DNA of 30,419 nt from Sulfurospirillum sp964441765. GTDB taxonomy: Bacteria > Campylobacterota > Campylobacteria > Campylobacterales > Sulfurospirillaceae. The number at the start of each line of letters is the position of its first letter. The first letter of the stretch is position 1. The notes beneath the pieces were generated by a model, which had not been told where the DNA came from, ran no database searches, and saw only the letters and a program-made list of their open reading frames with translations. The translations under genes were made by a program, and so were the position numbers. Location of the stretch: assembly GCA_964441765.1 (NCBI GenBank), contig CAYTVI010000019.1:1-30419 (forward strand), read 5' to 3'. Positions 1-7,846 of the stretch are shown in pieces.

Positions 1-3
1 TTT

Positions 4-1470
4 TTATTTAATAATAATAGCAAATGAAGCTGGTTTAATCAGCTGTTTAATTTGTTCTTTCGCTAAAAAAAGAGTATTCTCTGCTTTTATAATCAAAGAA
101 TGGTTTTGATAGTAGCACTCGAGTTTTCCTCGACTAAAATCAGCATTAATAGCTTTTGCTAACGAAAGTAAAAAACTAAGCCATGTAAGTGTATTGATAT
201 CTGGTAAAAGTTCTTGATAAGGGCTGATTTCTTCTGGTGTAGGTAATTTATTTGCATGGAATTTAACAAGCATCGCAATCAAAATTTTTTGCTCATGGGT
301 AAATCCATAGTTAAGATTATTTAGAATGAAGTAGAAGCCGTGCAACTGATTTTGATAAAAGCCAAGTTTTATTCCAATAGAATGTAATTGGGCTGCAATA
401 GCTAATTCAACTTTATATTTAGGATCAATCATATGCACAGATTGTAAAGCGTCAAAAAGCTGATGTGCTACATGGTTGACGTAGAGATCTTCTTTTTCAG
501 TGATAGAAAAGCGATCTTTGATACTACGTAAACTAAGTTTGAAATCAGTGGCAAATGTATGCTGATGTGCGCGCAGTAGATCACACAAATAAGCCCCTTC
601 TCTAACTCCCGCACCTGATGTAATAACTCTTTTTGATGCAAATTTCATGTAGAGGGATTGAAAGATAACACAACCTTCTCTCATTGTATCATATCTGTCT
701 TTGCGTACACCTAGATTTTTAAGACCCAAAACATCAGAGGTAACGATAGCATCAATAAATTCTTTATGCGGTTCTAAATCATATTCATATGCGTGTACTG
801 TTTTAAGCGGATAGGCTGTTTTTTCCATAATAATTTTTGAAAGAGAACGGAGTGTTCCCCCTATACCTATTAATGTACTGCTGAGGAAATGCTCTGGTAT
901 TTTTTGGAGTTCATTTTCAATAAAAGCGCGTGTTTCATTAAGAGGTGTTTTTTTATCAAAAAAAAGCTCTTTTAAACGTACTGTTCCTATATTTAAAGAG
1001 ATGGTATCAATAATAGTACCATTTTGAATACGAGCGAGTTCTGTTGAACCACCTCCAATATCAACGGTGAGAGCATCATCTAATTTTTTAAGATAATTAA
1101 TAGCCCCTACTGCACCATAATAGGCTTCTTTTGTACCATCAATTACTTTAATATGAATTCCTAAAGAATTTTTAACTCTTTTGATAAATAGAGGAGCATT
1201 GGGGGCATCACGAAGAGCCGAAGTGGCAACGCATAATACTTTATGGCAGTGAAGGCTTTGAATAATATTTTTAAACTCTTCAAGCGCTTTATAGGCTCGC
1301 TCAAGTGCAATATCTTGCAAGAGACCACCAAAATTATAAGCACCTTCTCCAATACGAACACGACTTTTAGTCTCCATAATAAGATGAAAACCAAATCGAC
1401 TACTTCGCTCAAATATTGCCATTCTTGCAGAGTTTGAACCTATGTCAATAATGGCAGTACGTTTGGCCAT
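4..1470 (-). CDS. ppx: Ppx/GppA-family phosphatase (exopolyphosphatase / pppGpp phosphatase)
   Basis: A 488-residue cytoplasmic protein of the ASKHA fold that probably hydrolyses polyphosphate and/or pppGpp, linking it to the stringent response. The sequence shows the family signatures: IDIGSNSARMAIF at the N-terminus (phosphate 1 loop), TVDIGGGSTEL near residue 137 (phosphate 2 loop) and GIGGTLRSL near residue 204. The C-terminal third resembles the HD-like helical domain of long Ppx/GppA proteins. It begins with ATG 3 bases after the ferredoxin stop, so the two are co-transcribed. The same ppx-ferredoxin-CosR order is, as I recall, found in Campylobacter jejuni. Ppx and GppA activities cannot be told apart by eye. 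Confidence 0.9.
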   Translation of the reverse strand: MAKRTAIIDIGSNSARMAIFERSSRFGFHLIMETKSRVRIGEGAYNFGGLLQDIALERAYKALEEFKNIIQSLHCHKVLCVATSALRDAPNAPLFIKRVKNSLGIHIKVIDGTKEAYYGAVGAINYLKKLDDALTVDIGGGSTELARIQNGTIIDTISLNIGTVRLKELFFDKKTPLNETRAFIENELQKIPEHFLSSTLIGIGGTLRSLSKIIMEKTAYPLKTVHAYEYDLEPHKEFIDAIVTSDVLGLKNLGVRKDRYDTMREGCVIFQSLYMKFASKRVITSGAGVREGAYLCDLLRAHQHTFATDFKLSLRSIKDRFSITEKEDLYVNHVAHQLFDALQSVHMIDPKYKVELAIAAQLHSIGIKLGFYQNQLHGFYFILNNLNYGFTHEQKILIAMLVKFHANKLPTPEEISPYQELLPDINTLTWLSFLLSLAKAINADFSRGKLECYYQNHSLIIKAENTLFLAKEQIKQLIKPASFAIIIK

Positions 1471-1473
1471 ATG

Positions 1474-1725
1474 TTAATTATCGCTATTAAGTTGTTCGTA
1501 TTTAAGTTTTAATTCTTCCACACTTTCAATGTTGTCAGGATCAGGGATAATACACTCAACAGGGCATACTGAAATACAAGATGGCTCATCATAGTGACCT
1601 ACGCATTCTGTACAGATATCAGGATCAATGATATAAATCGGGTCAGATTCTTCGATGGCACCATTAGGGCATTCGTCGCGGCACGCATCACATGCGATAC
1701 ACTCTTCAGTGATCATTAAAGACAT
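1474..1725 (-). CDS. fdxB: 2[4Fe-4S] ferredoxin, YfhL/Chromatium type
   Basis: An 83-residue electron carrier with two [4Fe-4S] clusters. The first motif is C9-x2-C12-x2-C15-x3-C19-P. The second is C38-x2-C41-x8-C50-x3-C54-P, where the eight-residue gap between the second and third Cys is the insertion typical of the Chromatium vinosum/YfhL class. An acidic C-terminal tail follows, also usual for the class. The ATG is preceded by an AAGGA ribosome site on the minus strand (about 1732-1738). It heads a two-gene unit with ppx. The redox partner cannot be deduced from the sequence. The symbol follows the C. jejuni neighbour as I remember it. Confidence 0.93.
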   Translation of the reverse strand: MSLMITEECIACDACRDECPNGAIEESDPIYIIDPDICTECVGHYDEPSCISVCPVECIIPDPDNIESVEELKLKYEQLNSDN

Positions 1726-1793
1726 TGGGATTTTCCTTATATTTTAGTCAAATTTGTTGACGAGTTTATACACTAAAAATACTTTAATAAGAT

Positions 1794-3095
1794 TTAAATT
1801 TTATGAGGAATTACTAAAGAAGCGATTGTTCCTTGGCGATCGGTTCTATTTTTAAGGGTTATCTTTGCCCCAATGGCATCGGCTGCACTTTTAGCAAGAA
1901 AAAGTCCAAGTCCTGCACCTGTTTGATTTCCATAACGCTTAAAAGGAGCAAAAAGGTCTTTACTCTCGTCAATTCCTATCCCCTCATCAATCACAAAAAT
2001 ATGGAAACCTTCTTTATTAGAGTAAGCTCGAATCGTAATATGCCCACCCTTAGGAGTAAATTTTATAGCATTTTGAACAAAATTTTGGAGTATATGAATA
2101 AGTAATGTTGGCTGAATCGTGATTGTATAATGCTTGGTTGGAATTTCTTCAATGATCTCTTTTTCTTCCATCTTAGCTAGAATCGTGTAGTTGTTAATTT
2201 GTTCTTTAAGAAAGCGCATCATATCTAAGAGAACAGGCTTTTCAAATTGTGCCCCTTCTTGCCTACCAATCTCTAAAATATTACCAATCATTTTATTCAT
2301 TTCATTAATTGTTTGATTGTTGCTTTTTAAAGTATCAATATATTTTTCACTTTCTCTAGGCTTGAGTAGGGTAACTTCATTTTTTGTTTTCATAACAGCT
2401 AATGGCGTTTTTAGCTCATGTGCAGCTCCTATAAAAAGCTCTTTTTGTGAATTAACAAATATTTGAATGCGTTCAACAAGCTTATTAATACTTGATCCCA
2501 AAGGTTGAAATTCACTAGGAAGTTTTTTGATTTCAATCGTTTGAAGAAAATTTTCATTCATACTGGCTAATTTATTGGTTAAAGAGCGTATCGGCAAAAT
2601 AAGCATACGCGATAAAAAAAGTGCATAAAAAAGGATTAAAAAGATTGCTGTTAGGTTGATAATTAAAATATTTCGTAATATTTTATTGAGCAATATATCC
2701 GTATTTGAAATATCTTTAGTAATAGAAATGAAATGATGTTTACGTTTTTCCAGTGGAAAATAGATAGTTAGAAACTTTCTCCCCTCACGTTCGCTGTGCT
2801 CAAAAGAGGTAATATTTCCTTGATTTACACGAATTGCAACAGAGACTTGAACATCGGCTGGATTGTTGATAGAGTTAAATGAAGGGTCAAATAGATTAAC
2901 ACCCATGCGCTCCAACGCACTGGCACGAGAAGTTGCTATCATGGAAGCTTGTTTAGTGAGTTCTTGCGTTACATCTTCAAAAACGGAGATTTTGATGTAG
3001 TTGTAAAGAATGACGGAAAAAATGACAATTAGTGTCGCCGAAGCAGACACTAATTGTAGGATAAAGTTATCCCTTATACTTTTTTGGGAAAGCAA
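1794..3095 (-). CDS. Sensor histidine kinase paired with the CosR-like regulator
   Basis: A 433-residue inner-membrane kinase. Two hydrophobic segments (about residues 13-34 and 143-165) bracket a periplasmic domain of roughly 105 residues. A HAMP-like stretch follows, then the H-box with phospho-acceptor H226 in GAAHELKTPL, an N-box (NFVQNAIKFTP), a G1 box (DEGIGID) and a G2 box (GAGLGLFLAK), so all catalytic elements are intact. Its first codons overlap the end of the upstream response regulator by 22 bases, which ties the two as a cognate pair. The periplasmic domain matches no ligand-binding family I recognise, so the stimulus is unknown. In Campylobacter and Helicobacter the CosR/HsrA regulator is, as I recall, an orphan without such a kinase. 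Confidence 0.93.
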   Translation of the reverse strand: MLSQKSIRDNFILQLVSASATLIVIFSVILYNYIKISVFEDVTQELTKQASMIATSRASALERMGVNLFDPSFNSINNPADVQVSVAIRVNQGNITSFEHSEREGRKFLTIYFPLEKRKHHFISITKDISNTDILLNKILRNILIINLTAIFLILFYALFLSRMLILPIRSLTNKLASMNENFLQTIEIKKLPSEFQPLGSSINKLVERIQIFVNSQKELFIGAAHELKTPLAVMKTKNEVTLLKPRESEKYIDTLKSNNQTINEMNKMIGNILEIGRQEGAQFEKPVLLDMMRFLKEQINNYTILAKMEEKEIIEEIPTKHYTITIQPTLLIHILQNFVQNAIKFTPKGGHITIRAYSNKEGFHIFVIDEGIGIDESKDLFAPFKRYGNQTGAGLGLFLAKSAADAIGAKITLKNRTDRQGTIASLVIPHKI

Positions 3096-3745
3096 AATCG
3101 GTAACCTCTTCGTCTAACAGTTTCAATCGTTGAGATTTCCAATGGTTTATCCATTTTTTGACGAATTTGGTTAATAGCAACTTCAATAACATTTGGCGTA
3201 ACAAGCTCAGGCTCTTCCCAGATGGCATCTAAAAGTTGCTCTTTAGAGACGATTTGATCGCTGTGGCGTGCAAGGTGTGTCAAGACTTCAAAAGGTTTAC
3301 CTTTAAGTTCAATCTCTTGACCTTTGTAAGTAATTTTTTCTTCATCTGGATCAATTGTTAAATCATCAATTTTGATGACATTTGTACCACCAAAACGAAG
3401 TCTAGCTTCGATACGAGCGACTAAAATATCAAAATCAAATGGTTTTCTAATATAATCATCCGCACCTGCTTTGAGGGCTTTGATTTCACTCTCTTTATCA
3501 TCTTTTGCAGAGATAATGACAGCAGCTGTTCGAGGTGATTTTTGTTTGATAAGATTAATCAAATCAACACCATCGCCATCAGGAAGCATCCAATCGGTAA
3601 GTACTAAGTCATAATTGCGAATACCAATGTAATATTCTGCATCTTTATAATTTTCAGAGCTATCTGTTTGATAGCCAAACTCTTGTAATCCTTCTGCAAT
3701 GGTCTTATTGAGGGTTACTTCATCTTCAACGATTAAAATTCGCAT
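3074..3745 (-). CDS. cosR: OmpR-family response regulator, CosR/HsrA homologue
   Basis: A 223-residue DNA-binding regulator: receiver domain (residues 1-120) and winged-helix domain (130-223). The second half closely matches my memory of C. jejuni CosR (Cj0355c) and H. pylori HP1043, including KGKPFEVLTHLARHSDQIVS and TVRRRGYRFCFPK. These are essential regulators of redox and oxidative-stress genes. The receiver keeps D8, the phospho-acceptor D51 (LTDWMLPD) and the late Lys in IRKPF. The start chosen is the ATG at 3745, preceded by AAGGAA. A longer frame opens upstream, but it runs through the TATAAT box at 3779-3784 and is unlikely to be translated. The neighbouring ppx-ferredoxin synteny supports the CosR call. 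Confidence 0.9.
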   Translation of the reverse strand: MRILIVEDEVTLNKTIAEGLQEFGYQTDSSENYKDAEYYIGIRNYDLVLTDWMLPDGDGVDLINLIKQKSPRTAAVIISAKDDKESEIKALKAGADDYIRKPFDFDILVARIEARLRFGGTNVIKIDDLTIDPDEEKITYKGQEIELKGKPFEVLTHLARHSDQIVSKEQLLDAIWEEPELVTPNVIEVAINQIRQKMDKPLEISTIETVRRRGYRFCFPKKV

Positions 3746-3778
3746 TATAAATTCCTTAATTGCTAAAATTTGAGAGGG

Positions 3779-3784
3779 ATTATA
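3779..3784 (-). promoter_or_regulatory. -10 box of the cosR-kinase operon
   Basis: A perfect TATAAT on the minus strand lies 33 bases upstream of the cosR ATG, which gives a leader of about 25 nt. The bases upstream are AT-rich with no clear -35, as is common for sigma70 promoters in Campylobacterota. Confidence 0.6.
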
Positions 3785-3824
3785 CCACAATTTTAGCTAG
3801 ATTTAAAGTTTTTTTAATAAAAAT

Positions 3825-4160
3825 TTAATTTTTATCAACTTTAAATGTTCGAGAAACGCCAACTAGGGCATTTTCTAAGATAGTGGGTTTAAGAATTTTA
3901 AGAGATAATTTACGCATATACGGATAATGCAGAAGAATTTTAGAGTAGATTCCCTCTAATGCTTCTTCTAACAACAAATATTTTTGTGTCTGCATATCCT
4001 CTGTGATAAGCGTGCATACATGCGCATAATCAATAAAATGAGTTCCATCAAAATGGTAGTTTATTTTTACATGTAAAGAGACTTGTTGAGGTGTTTTTCT
4101 TTCAGTCTCTAAAATACCAACAATCGTTTGAAAGGTTAAATTTTCAATGTGAATTTTCAT
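3825..4160 (-). CDS. folB: Dihydroneopterin aldolase-like protein FolB
   Basis: A 111-residue protein of the tunnelling (T-fold) FolB family. The family reaction is conversion of 7,8-dihydroneopterin to 6-hydroxymethyl-dihydropterin in folate synthesis. Visible features are the N-terminal strand ENLTFQTIVGILETERKTPQ with the conserved glutamate region, the central LLLEEALEGI helix, and ILKPTILENALVGVSRTF near the C-terminus with the expected Lys. The ATG directly abuts the plsY stop codon, so the two are translated from one message. The match is moderate over the middle of the protein, so a diverged pterin enzyme is possible. One palindrome copy (4067-4076) is embedded in it and reads SLHVK. 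Confidence 0.8.
   Translation of the reverse strand: MKIHIENLTFQTIVGILETERKTPQQVSLHVKINYHFDGTHFIDYAHVCTLITEDMQTQKYLLLEEALEGIYSKILLHYPYMRKLSLKILKPTILENALVGVSRTFKVDKN
4067..4076. repeat. TTACATGTAA palindrome, copy 1 (in folB)
   Basis: Context TTTTACATGTAAAG; on the folB strand it is read as Leu-His-Val-Lys. Confidence 0.95.
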
Positions 4161-4787
4161 TTAAACGACTTTGGTCTCTTTCCCTTGAAACAGCCTAATA
4201 ATATTAGGAAGGTGTTTATAGACGATGATGAATGCAATAATCCATAAAGGGGCATGAGAATTGATACCTTCTAACGTTGGATGAATAAGATACGATGAAA
4301 CGAGAAGTGCACTAAGCGCTAAAAGAGAGGACAATGAAGAAATTTTTAACACTTTTCCTACAACAAACCACGTAACAAAAGCGATGAATGTCTCAAGCGG
4401 AAGCATCACCAAAAGCACACCGGCTCCTGTTGCGACACCTTTGCCACCTTCAAATTTAAGATAGGGACTATAACAATGTCCTACAACAGCAAAAATAGCA
4501 ATCGCCCAAAGTACTTCAAGACTGAGTCCTAAAAATTGAGCCACTAAAAGAACAACAATACCTTTAAGTGCATCCAGTGTAACGGTTAAGATAGCAAGTT
4601 TTTTAGCAAGTTTTGGGTTGGTCTCTTTAAGAACTCTTAAAACATTGGTTGCACCAATACTTCCACTACCACTTTCTCTGATATCTTTACCTGTAAAATA
4701 TTTCGCAAGTAAGAGTCCAAACGGAATTCCACCGACTAAATAACTAAGTATATAAAACTGAACATTGAGATGAAATAAAAAATCCAC
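4161..4787 (-). CDS. plsY: Acyl-phosphate:glycerol-3-phosphate acyltransferase PlsY
   Basis: A 208-residue polytopic membrane enzyme that transfers an acyl group from acyl-phosphate to sn-glycerol-3-phosphate, the first step of phospholipid synthesis. Conserved PlsY loops are visible: GSGSIGATNVLRV (motif 1), HCYSPYLKFEGGKGVATGAG (motif 2), and a later His/Pro-containing loop. The length and the five or so hydrophobic segments fit the family. The start is GTG at 4787, preceded by AAGGA on the minus strand. It is the first gene of the plsY-folB unit and diverges from nadA. Confidence 0.95.
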   Translation of the reverse strand: MDFLFHLNVQFYILSYLVGGIPFGLLLAKYFTGKDIRESGSGSIGATNVLRVLKETNPKLAKKLAILTVTLDALKGIVVLLVAQFLGLSLEVLWAIAIFAVVGHCYSPYLKFEGGKGVATGAGVLLVMLPLETFIAFVTWFVVGKVLKISSLSSLLALSALLVSSYLIHPTLEGINSHAPLWIIAFIIVYKHLPNIIRLFQGKETKVV

Positions 4788-4816
4788 ACACGATCCTTAC
4801 GTCTTGAAGTGACTGT

Positions 4817-4822
4817 AGTATA
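4817..4822 (-). promoter_or_regulatory. -10 box for plsY-folB
   Basis: TATACT on the minus strand (AGTATA on the plus strand), 29 bases upstream of the GTG start. It is divergent from the nadA promoter and no clear -35 is visible. Confidence 0.5.
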
Positions 4823-4852
4823 GCAATAATTTTGTTATTATTTCTTTAACGC

Positions 4853-4858
4853 TATAAT
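4853..4858 (+). promoter_or_regulatory. -10 box for nadA-nadC-flhB
   Basis: A perfect TATAAT, with TTTGTT at 4831-4836 as a plausible weak -35 (16-base spacer). The box overlaps an upstream in-frame ATG (4857-4859), which therefore cannot be the nadA start. Confidence 0.6.
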
Positions 4859-4889
4859 GGCGCTTTTATTGATATCAAGAGGAAAAAAC

Positions 4890-5882
4890 GTGCATATTGA
4901 AGCATTGAAAGAGGCTATTTTAGCCTTAAAAAAAGAGTTACATGTAAGTATTGTGGCCCATTTTTATCAAAAAGATGAAGTATTTGAATTAGCAGATTTC
5001 ACAGGAGACTCTTTGCAATTGGCACAATGGGCGGCTAAAGATGCTAACCCATATTTGCTCTTTTGTGGCGTAGGGTTTATGGGACAAAGTGTTAAGATAT
5101 TAGCTCCAAAAAAACGCGTATTAATGCCTAAAATTGCCTGTTGTGCGATGGCAAGAATGATAGATGTGGGTTATTTTGATGAAAATGTTGCCATCTTAGA
5201 GAAAGCAGGAATTTCAAAAGAGGCTATTTTACCGGTGACCTATATTAACTCTTCCGCTGAAGTGAAGGCGGCTGTGGGAAAAATGGGTGGTTATGTTTGT
5301 ACCAGTTCTAATGCTAAAAAGATTATCACCAAAGCATTGCAAAGCAATAAAAAAATTCTTTTTGTTCCTGATCGCTGTTTAGGACAAAATATCGCTAAAG
5401 AGATGGGGTTAACATCGTGTGTTGTTGGCGATGGAACAGATCCAACAAAAGCAGATATTATCTGTTATAACGGTTTTTGTTCCGTTCATCAGCTTTTTGA
5501 TGTGGAAGATATTGCTTTCTATCGTGCGAAGTATCCGGGTATTTTGATTGCAACACATCCTGAGTGTAAAGTCGAAGTGTGCGATGCTTCTGATTTTGTG
5601 GGTTCTACTAGCCAGATTATTGAGTATGTTAAAAAACTCCCCATCGAGCAAAAAGTGGCTATCGGGACAGAATATAATATGATTAAACGCTTAAGAGAAG
5701 AGAATACTTATGTGCTCTCCTCCTCAAAACCTGAATGCCCAACGATGAATGAAACAACACTTGAAGATGTTTACAAAACGCTTTTGAGTATTAAAGAGGG
5801 GCGCTTTGAGAATGAGATAACCATTTCAGAAGAGACTCGCATTTGGGCACACGCTGCTTTGAATAGGATGTTTGAACTATGA
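4890..5882 (+). CDS. nadA: Quinolinate synthase NadA
   Basis: A 330-residue [4Fe-4S] enzyme that condenses iminoaspartate with dihydroxyacetone phosphate to quinolinate in NAD synthesis. Family segments seen are VAHFYQKDEV, GDSLQLAQ, FCGVGFMGQSVKIL, VTYINSSAEVKA, CTSSNAKKI, VPDRCLGQNIA, HPECKVEVCDASDFVGSTSQI and GTEYNMIKRL. Cys-bearing segments IACCAMARM, GFCSVHQLF and KPECPTMNE probably supply the cluster ligands. I place the start at GTG 4890, preceded by AAGAGG, because the upstream ATG at 4857 overlaps the -10 box. It overlaps nadC by 4 bases. A palindrome copy in the N-terminus reads LHVS. Confidence 0.95.
   Translation: MHIEALKEAILALKKELHVSIVAHFYQKDEVFELADFTGDSLQLAQWAAKDANPYLLFCGVGFMGQSVKILAPKKRVLMPKIACCAMARMIDVGYFDENVAILEKAGISKEAILPVTYINSSAEVKAAVGKMGGYVCTSSNAKKIITKALQSNKKILFVPDRCLGQNIAKEMGLTSCVVGDGTDPTKADIICYNGFCSVHQLFDVEDIAFYRAKYPGILIATHPECKVEVCDASDFVGSTSQIIEYVKKLPIEQKVAIGTEYNMIKRLREENTYVLSSSKPECPTMNETTLEDVYKTLLSIKEGRFENEITISEETRIWAHAALNRMFEL
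4938..4947. repeat. TTACATGTAA palindrome, copy 2 (in nadA)
   Basis: Context GTTACATGTAAG; read as Leu-His-Val-Ser just before the conserved VAHFYQ segment. Confidence 0.95.
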
Positions 5883-6712
5883 TTAAAAAATTTGTCAAAA
5901 AAGCGCTCGAAGAAGATGTTGGCAGAGGTGATTTATTTGCACTTGTGGGCAAAGACAGCTTTGCGAGTGCTAATATTATTTGTAAAGACGAGGGTGTTTT
6001 TGCAGGATATACGTATGTAAAAGCGCTTTGTAAACTGTGCAAATTAGATATTACGTTTTACGTCAAAGATGGCAGTGTTTTACATAAAGGCGATGTGGTG
6101 GCTCTCATCGAAGGAAAATCAAAAAATATTTTACGAGCAGAACGTGTGATGCTTAATCTCATGCAACACGCCAGCGGGATTGCGACCAATGTAGCATCGT
6201 ATAAAAAGGTTTTGGAAGGGTATTCCATGAAATTATTGGATACTCGAAAAACAAGACCTCATTTACGTATTTTTGAAAAATATGCCATTCGCTGTGGTGG
6301 AGGAAATAACCATCGTATGGGTTTGGATGATTGTTTGATGATTAAAGATACGCATCTTAAAACCATAGACGATTTGAAGCAATTTATCGACGAAGCAAGA
6401 GCGAAATTGCCTTTTACATGTAAAATAGAAATTGAATGCGAAGATGTTGAATTTGCAAAATTTGCAATGCAATGCGGAGCAGATATTGTTATGTGCGATA
6501 ATATGAAATGTGAGATGATAGCCGAAGTGGTTGCCTACAAAAAAAATCACTTTCCTCACGTTTTATTGGAAGCCAGTGGGAATATTACGAAAGAAAATAT
6601 TGTCTCTTATGCACAAACAGGTGTGGATGCTATCAGCAGTGGAAGTTTGATTCATCAAGCGACATGGCTTGATTTTTCCATGCGAATCACACATAAAGTC
6701 GTGATGTCGTGA
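5879..6712 (+). CDS. nadC: Nicotinate-nucleotide pyrophosphorylase NadC
   Basis: A 277-residue quinolinate phosphoribosyltransferase that converts quinolinate and PRPP to nicotinate mononucleotide, the step after NadA. Signatures are EEDVGRGDLF at the N-terminus, RAERVMLNLMQHASGIAT, LDTRKTRPHLR, CGGGNNHRMGLDD and MIKDTHL, then IEIECEDVEFA and EASGNITKENI in the barrel. The ATG overlaps the nadA stop (ATGA), which indicates translational coupling. Length is normal for the family. Confidence 0.97.
   Translation: MIKKFVKKALEEDVGRGDLFALVGKDSFASANIICKDEGVFAGYTYVKALCKLCKLDITFYVKDGSVLHKGDVVALIEGKSKNILRAERVMLNLMQHASGIATNVASYKKVLEGYSMKLLDTRKTRPHLRIFEKYAIRCGGGNNHRMGLDDCLMIKDTHLKTIDDLKQFIDEARAKLPFTCKIEIECEDVEFAKFAMQCGADIVMCDNMKCEMIAEVVAYKKNHFPHVLLEASGNITKENIVSYAQTGVDAISSGSLIHQATWLDFSMRITHKVVMS
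6414..6423. repeat. TTACATGTAA palindrome, copy 3 (in nadC)
   Basis: Context CTTTTACATGTAAAA; here the frame is Phe-Thr-Cys-Lys. Confidence 0.95.
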
Positions 6713-6727
6713 TAGCAGGAGCAGTGT

Positions 6728-7786
6728 GTGGCAGATGATCAGGAAAAGACGGAAGAACCCAGTTCCAAGAAGATAGAAGATGCCAGAAAAGAGGGCAATG
6801 TTCCTAAAAGTCAAGATACCAATAGTTTTGTAACGTTGGTTGTCGCTTTGGGGGCATTTTTAGGGCTTCTTTCGTGGATTGAATCACGTATGGTCTATTT
6901 GTATCACTATTATAACTCTCTCATTGGACTTCCTATCGATAAAGAATCTGCGTTCCAAATTAGCTTAGTGACCCTTCGTGAAATCGTCTTTACGGTAATA
7001 CCCTTAGCGTTAGCTGTGGCTATCGCAGGATTACTTGCAGGATTTATGCAAATAGGCTTTATCTTTACGACAAAACCGCTCATCCCAGATTTGAGTAAGT
7101 TAGACCCAATTAAAGGGCTTAAAAATCTTTTTTCTATTAAAAAAGCTGTTGAGTCTGTCAAAATAGTACTCAAAGTTTCTTTGGTGCTCTTTGTCTGTTA
7201 CTATTTTTTGTGGGCATTCACCAAAGAGCTTCCCAGTGTGATTTATTTTCCGATTTTTGATCAATTAGCGTGGTTAAAAGAGAAGATGCTTATTTTGATT
7301 TCGGTGATGTTGATTTTATTTTTAGTGCTTTCTTTATTTGATTTGCTGTATGTGCGTTATAACTATTTTAAAGATTTACGTATGAGTAAACAAGAGATTA
7401 AAGATGAATACAAACAGATGGAAGGTGATCCTAAAATCAAAGCGAAGATTCGTCAAATTCAGATGCAAATGACCCGAAAACGTATGATGCAAGAGATTCC
7501 CCAAGCAGATGTGGTGATTACCAACCCAACGCACTACGCAGTCGCAATTCGGTATAATCAAGAAAAAGAGGCCGCTCCAAAAATTATTGCTAAAGGAACT
7601 GATTTTATTGCGTTAAAAATTAAAGAAATTGCACTCAATTACAATGTTCAAATTGTTGAAAATCCACCTTTAGCACGCGAGTTGTATAAAAAATGCAACA
7701 TCGGTGAGACGATTCCTGAAAACCTCTATAAAGCCGTAGCGGAAGTGTTAGCCTTTGTCTATAAGAGTGCTAATAAAACGAGATAA
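6728..7786 (+). CDS. flhB: Flagellar type III export switch protein FlhB
   Basis: A 352-residue inner-membrane component of the flagellar export gate that switches substrate specificity from rod/hook to filament. The N-terminus (ADDQEKTEEPSSKKIEDARKEG) is typical. Four hydrophobic segments follow (about residues 30-50, 85-110, 140-165 and 180-205). The cytoplasmic domain has the autocleavage motif N266-P267-T268-H269. The start is GTG at 6728 with AGGAG about 6 bases upstream. It lies 15 bases after nadC, so it is probably in the nadA operon. No other flagellar gene is in the window, which is normal for Campylobacterota, where flagellar genes are scattered. Confidence 0.96.
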   Translation: MADDQEKTEEPSSKKIEDARKEGNVPKSQDTNSFVTLVVALGAFLGLLSWIESRMVYLYHYYNSLIGLPIDKESAFQISLVTLREIVFTVIPLALAVAIAGLLAGFMQIGFIFTTKPLIPDLSKLDPIKGLKNLFSIKKAVESVKIVLKVSLVLFVCYYFLWAFTKELPSVIYFPIFDQLAWLKEKMLILISVMLILFLVLSLFDLLYVRYNYFKDLRMSKQEIKDEYKQMEGDPKIKAKIRQIQMQMTRKRMMQEIPQADVVITNPTHYAVAIRYNQEKEAAPKIIAKGTDFIALKIKEIALNYNVQIVENPPLARELYKKCNIGETIPENLYKAVAEVLAFVYKSANKTR

Positions 7787-7809
7787 TACATTTTTCAGTT
7801 TAAATTAAG

Positions 7810-7815
7810 TATAAT
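7810..7815 (+). promoter_or_regulatory. -10 box upstream of the DHH phosphoesterase
   Basis: A perfect TATAAT 31 bases upstream of the ATG at 7847, in the only gap (60 bp) between flhB and the long envelope/translation run. The gene has its own ribosome site (TTGGAG). Confidence 0.55.
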
Positions 7816-7846
7816 GACTCTTTTATCATTACATTTTGGAGTTTAA

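Noticed and set aside
4857..4889. ATG at 4857 as the nadA start
   Set aside because: It overlaps the TATAAT box; the GTG at 4890 has a ribosome site and begins at the expected N-terminus.
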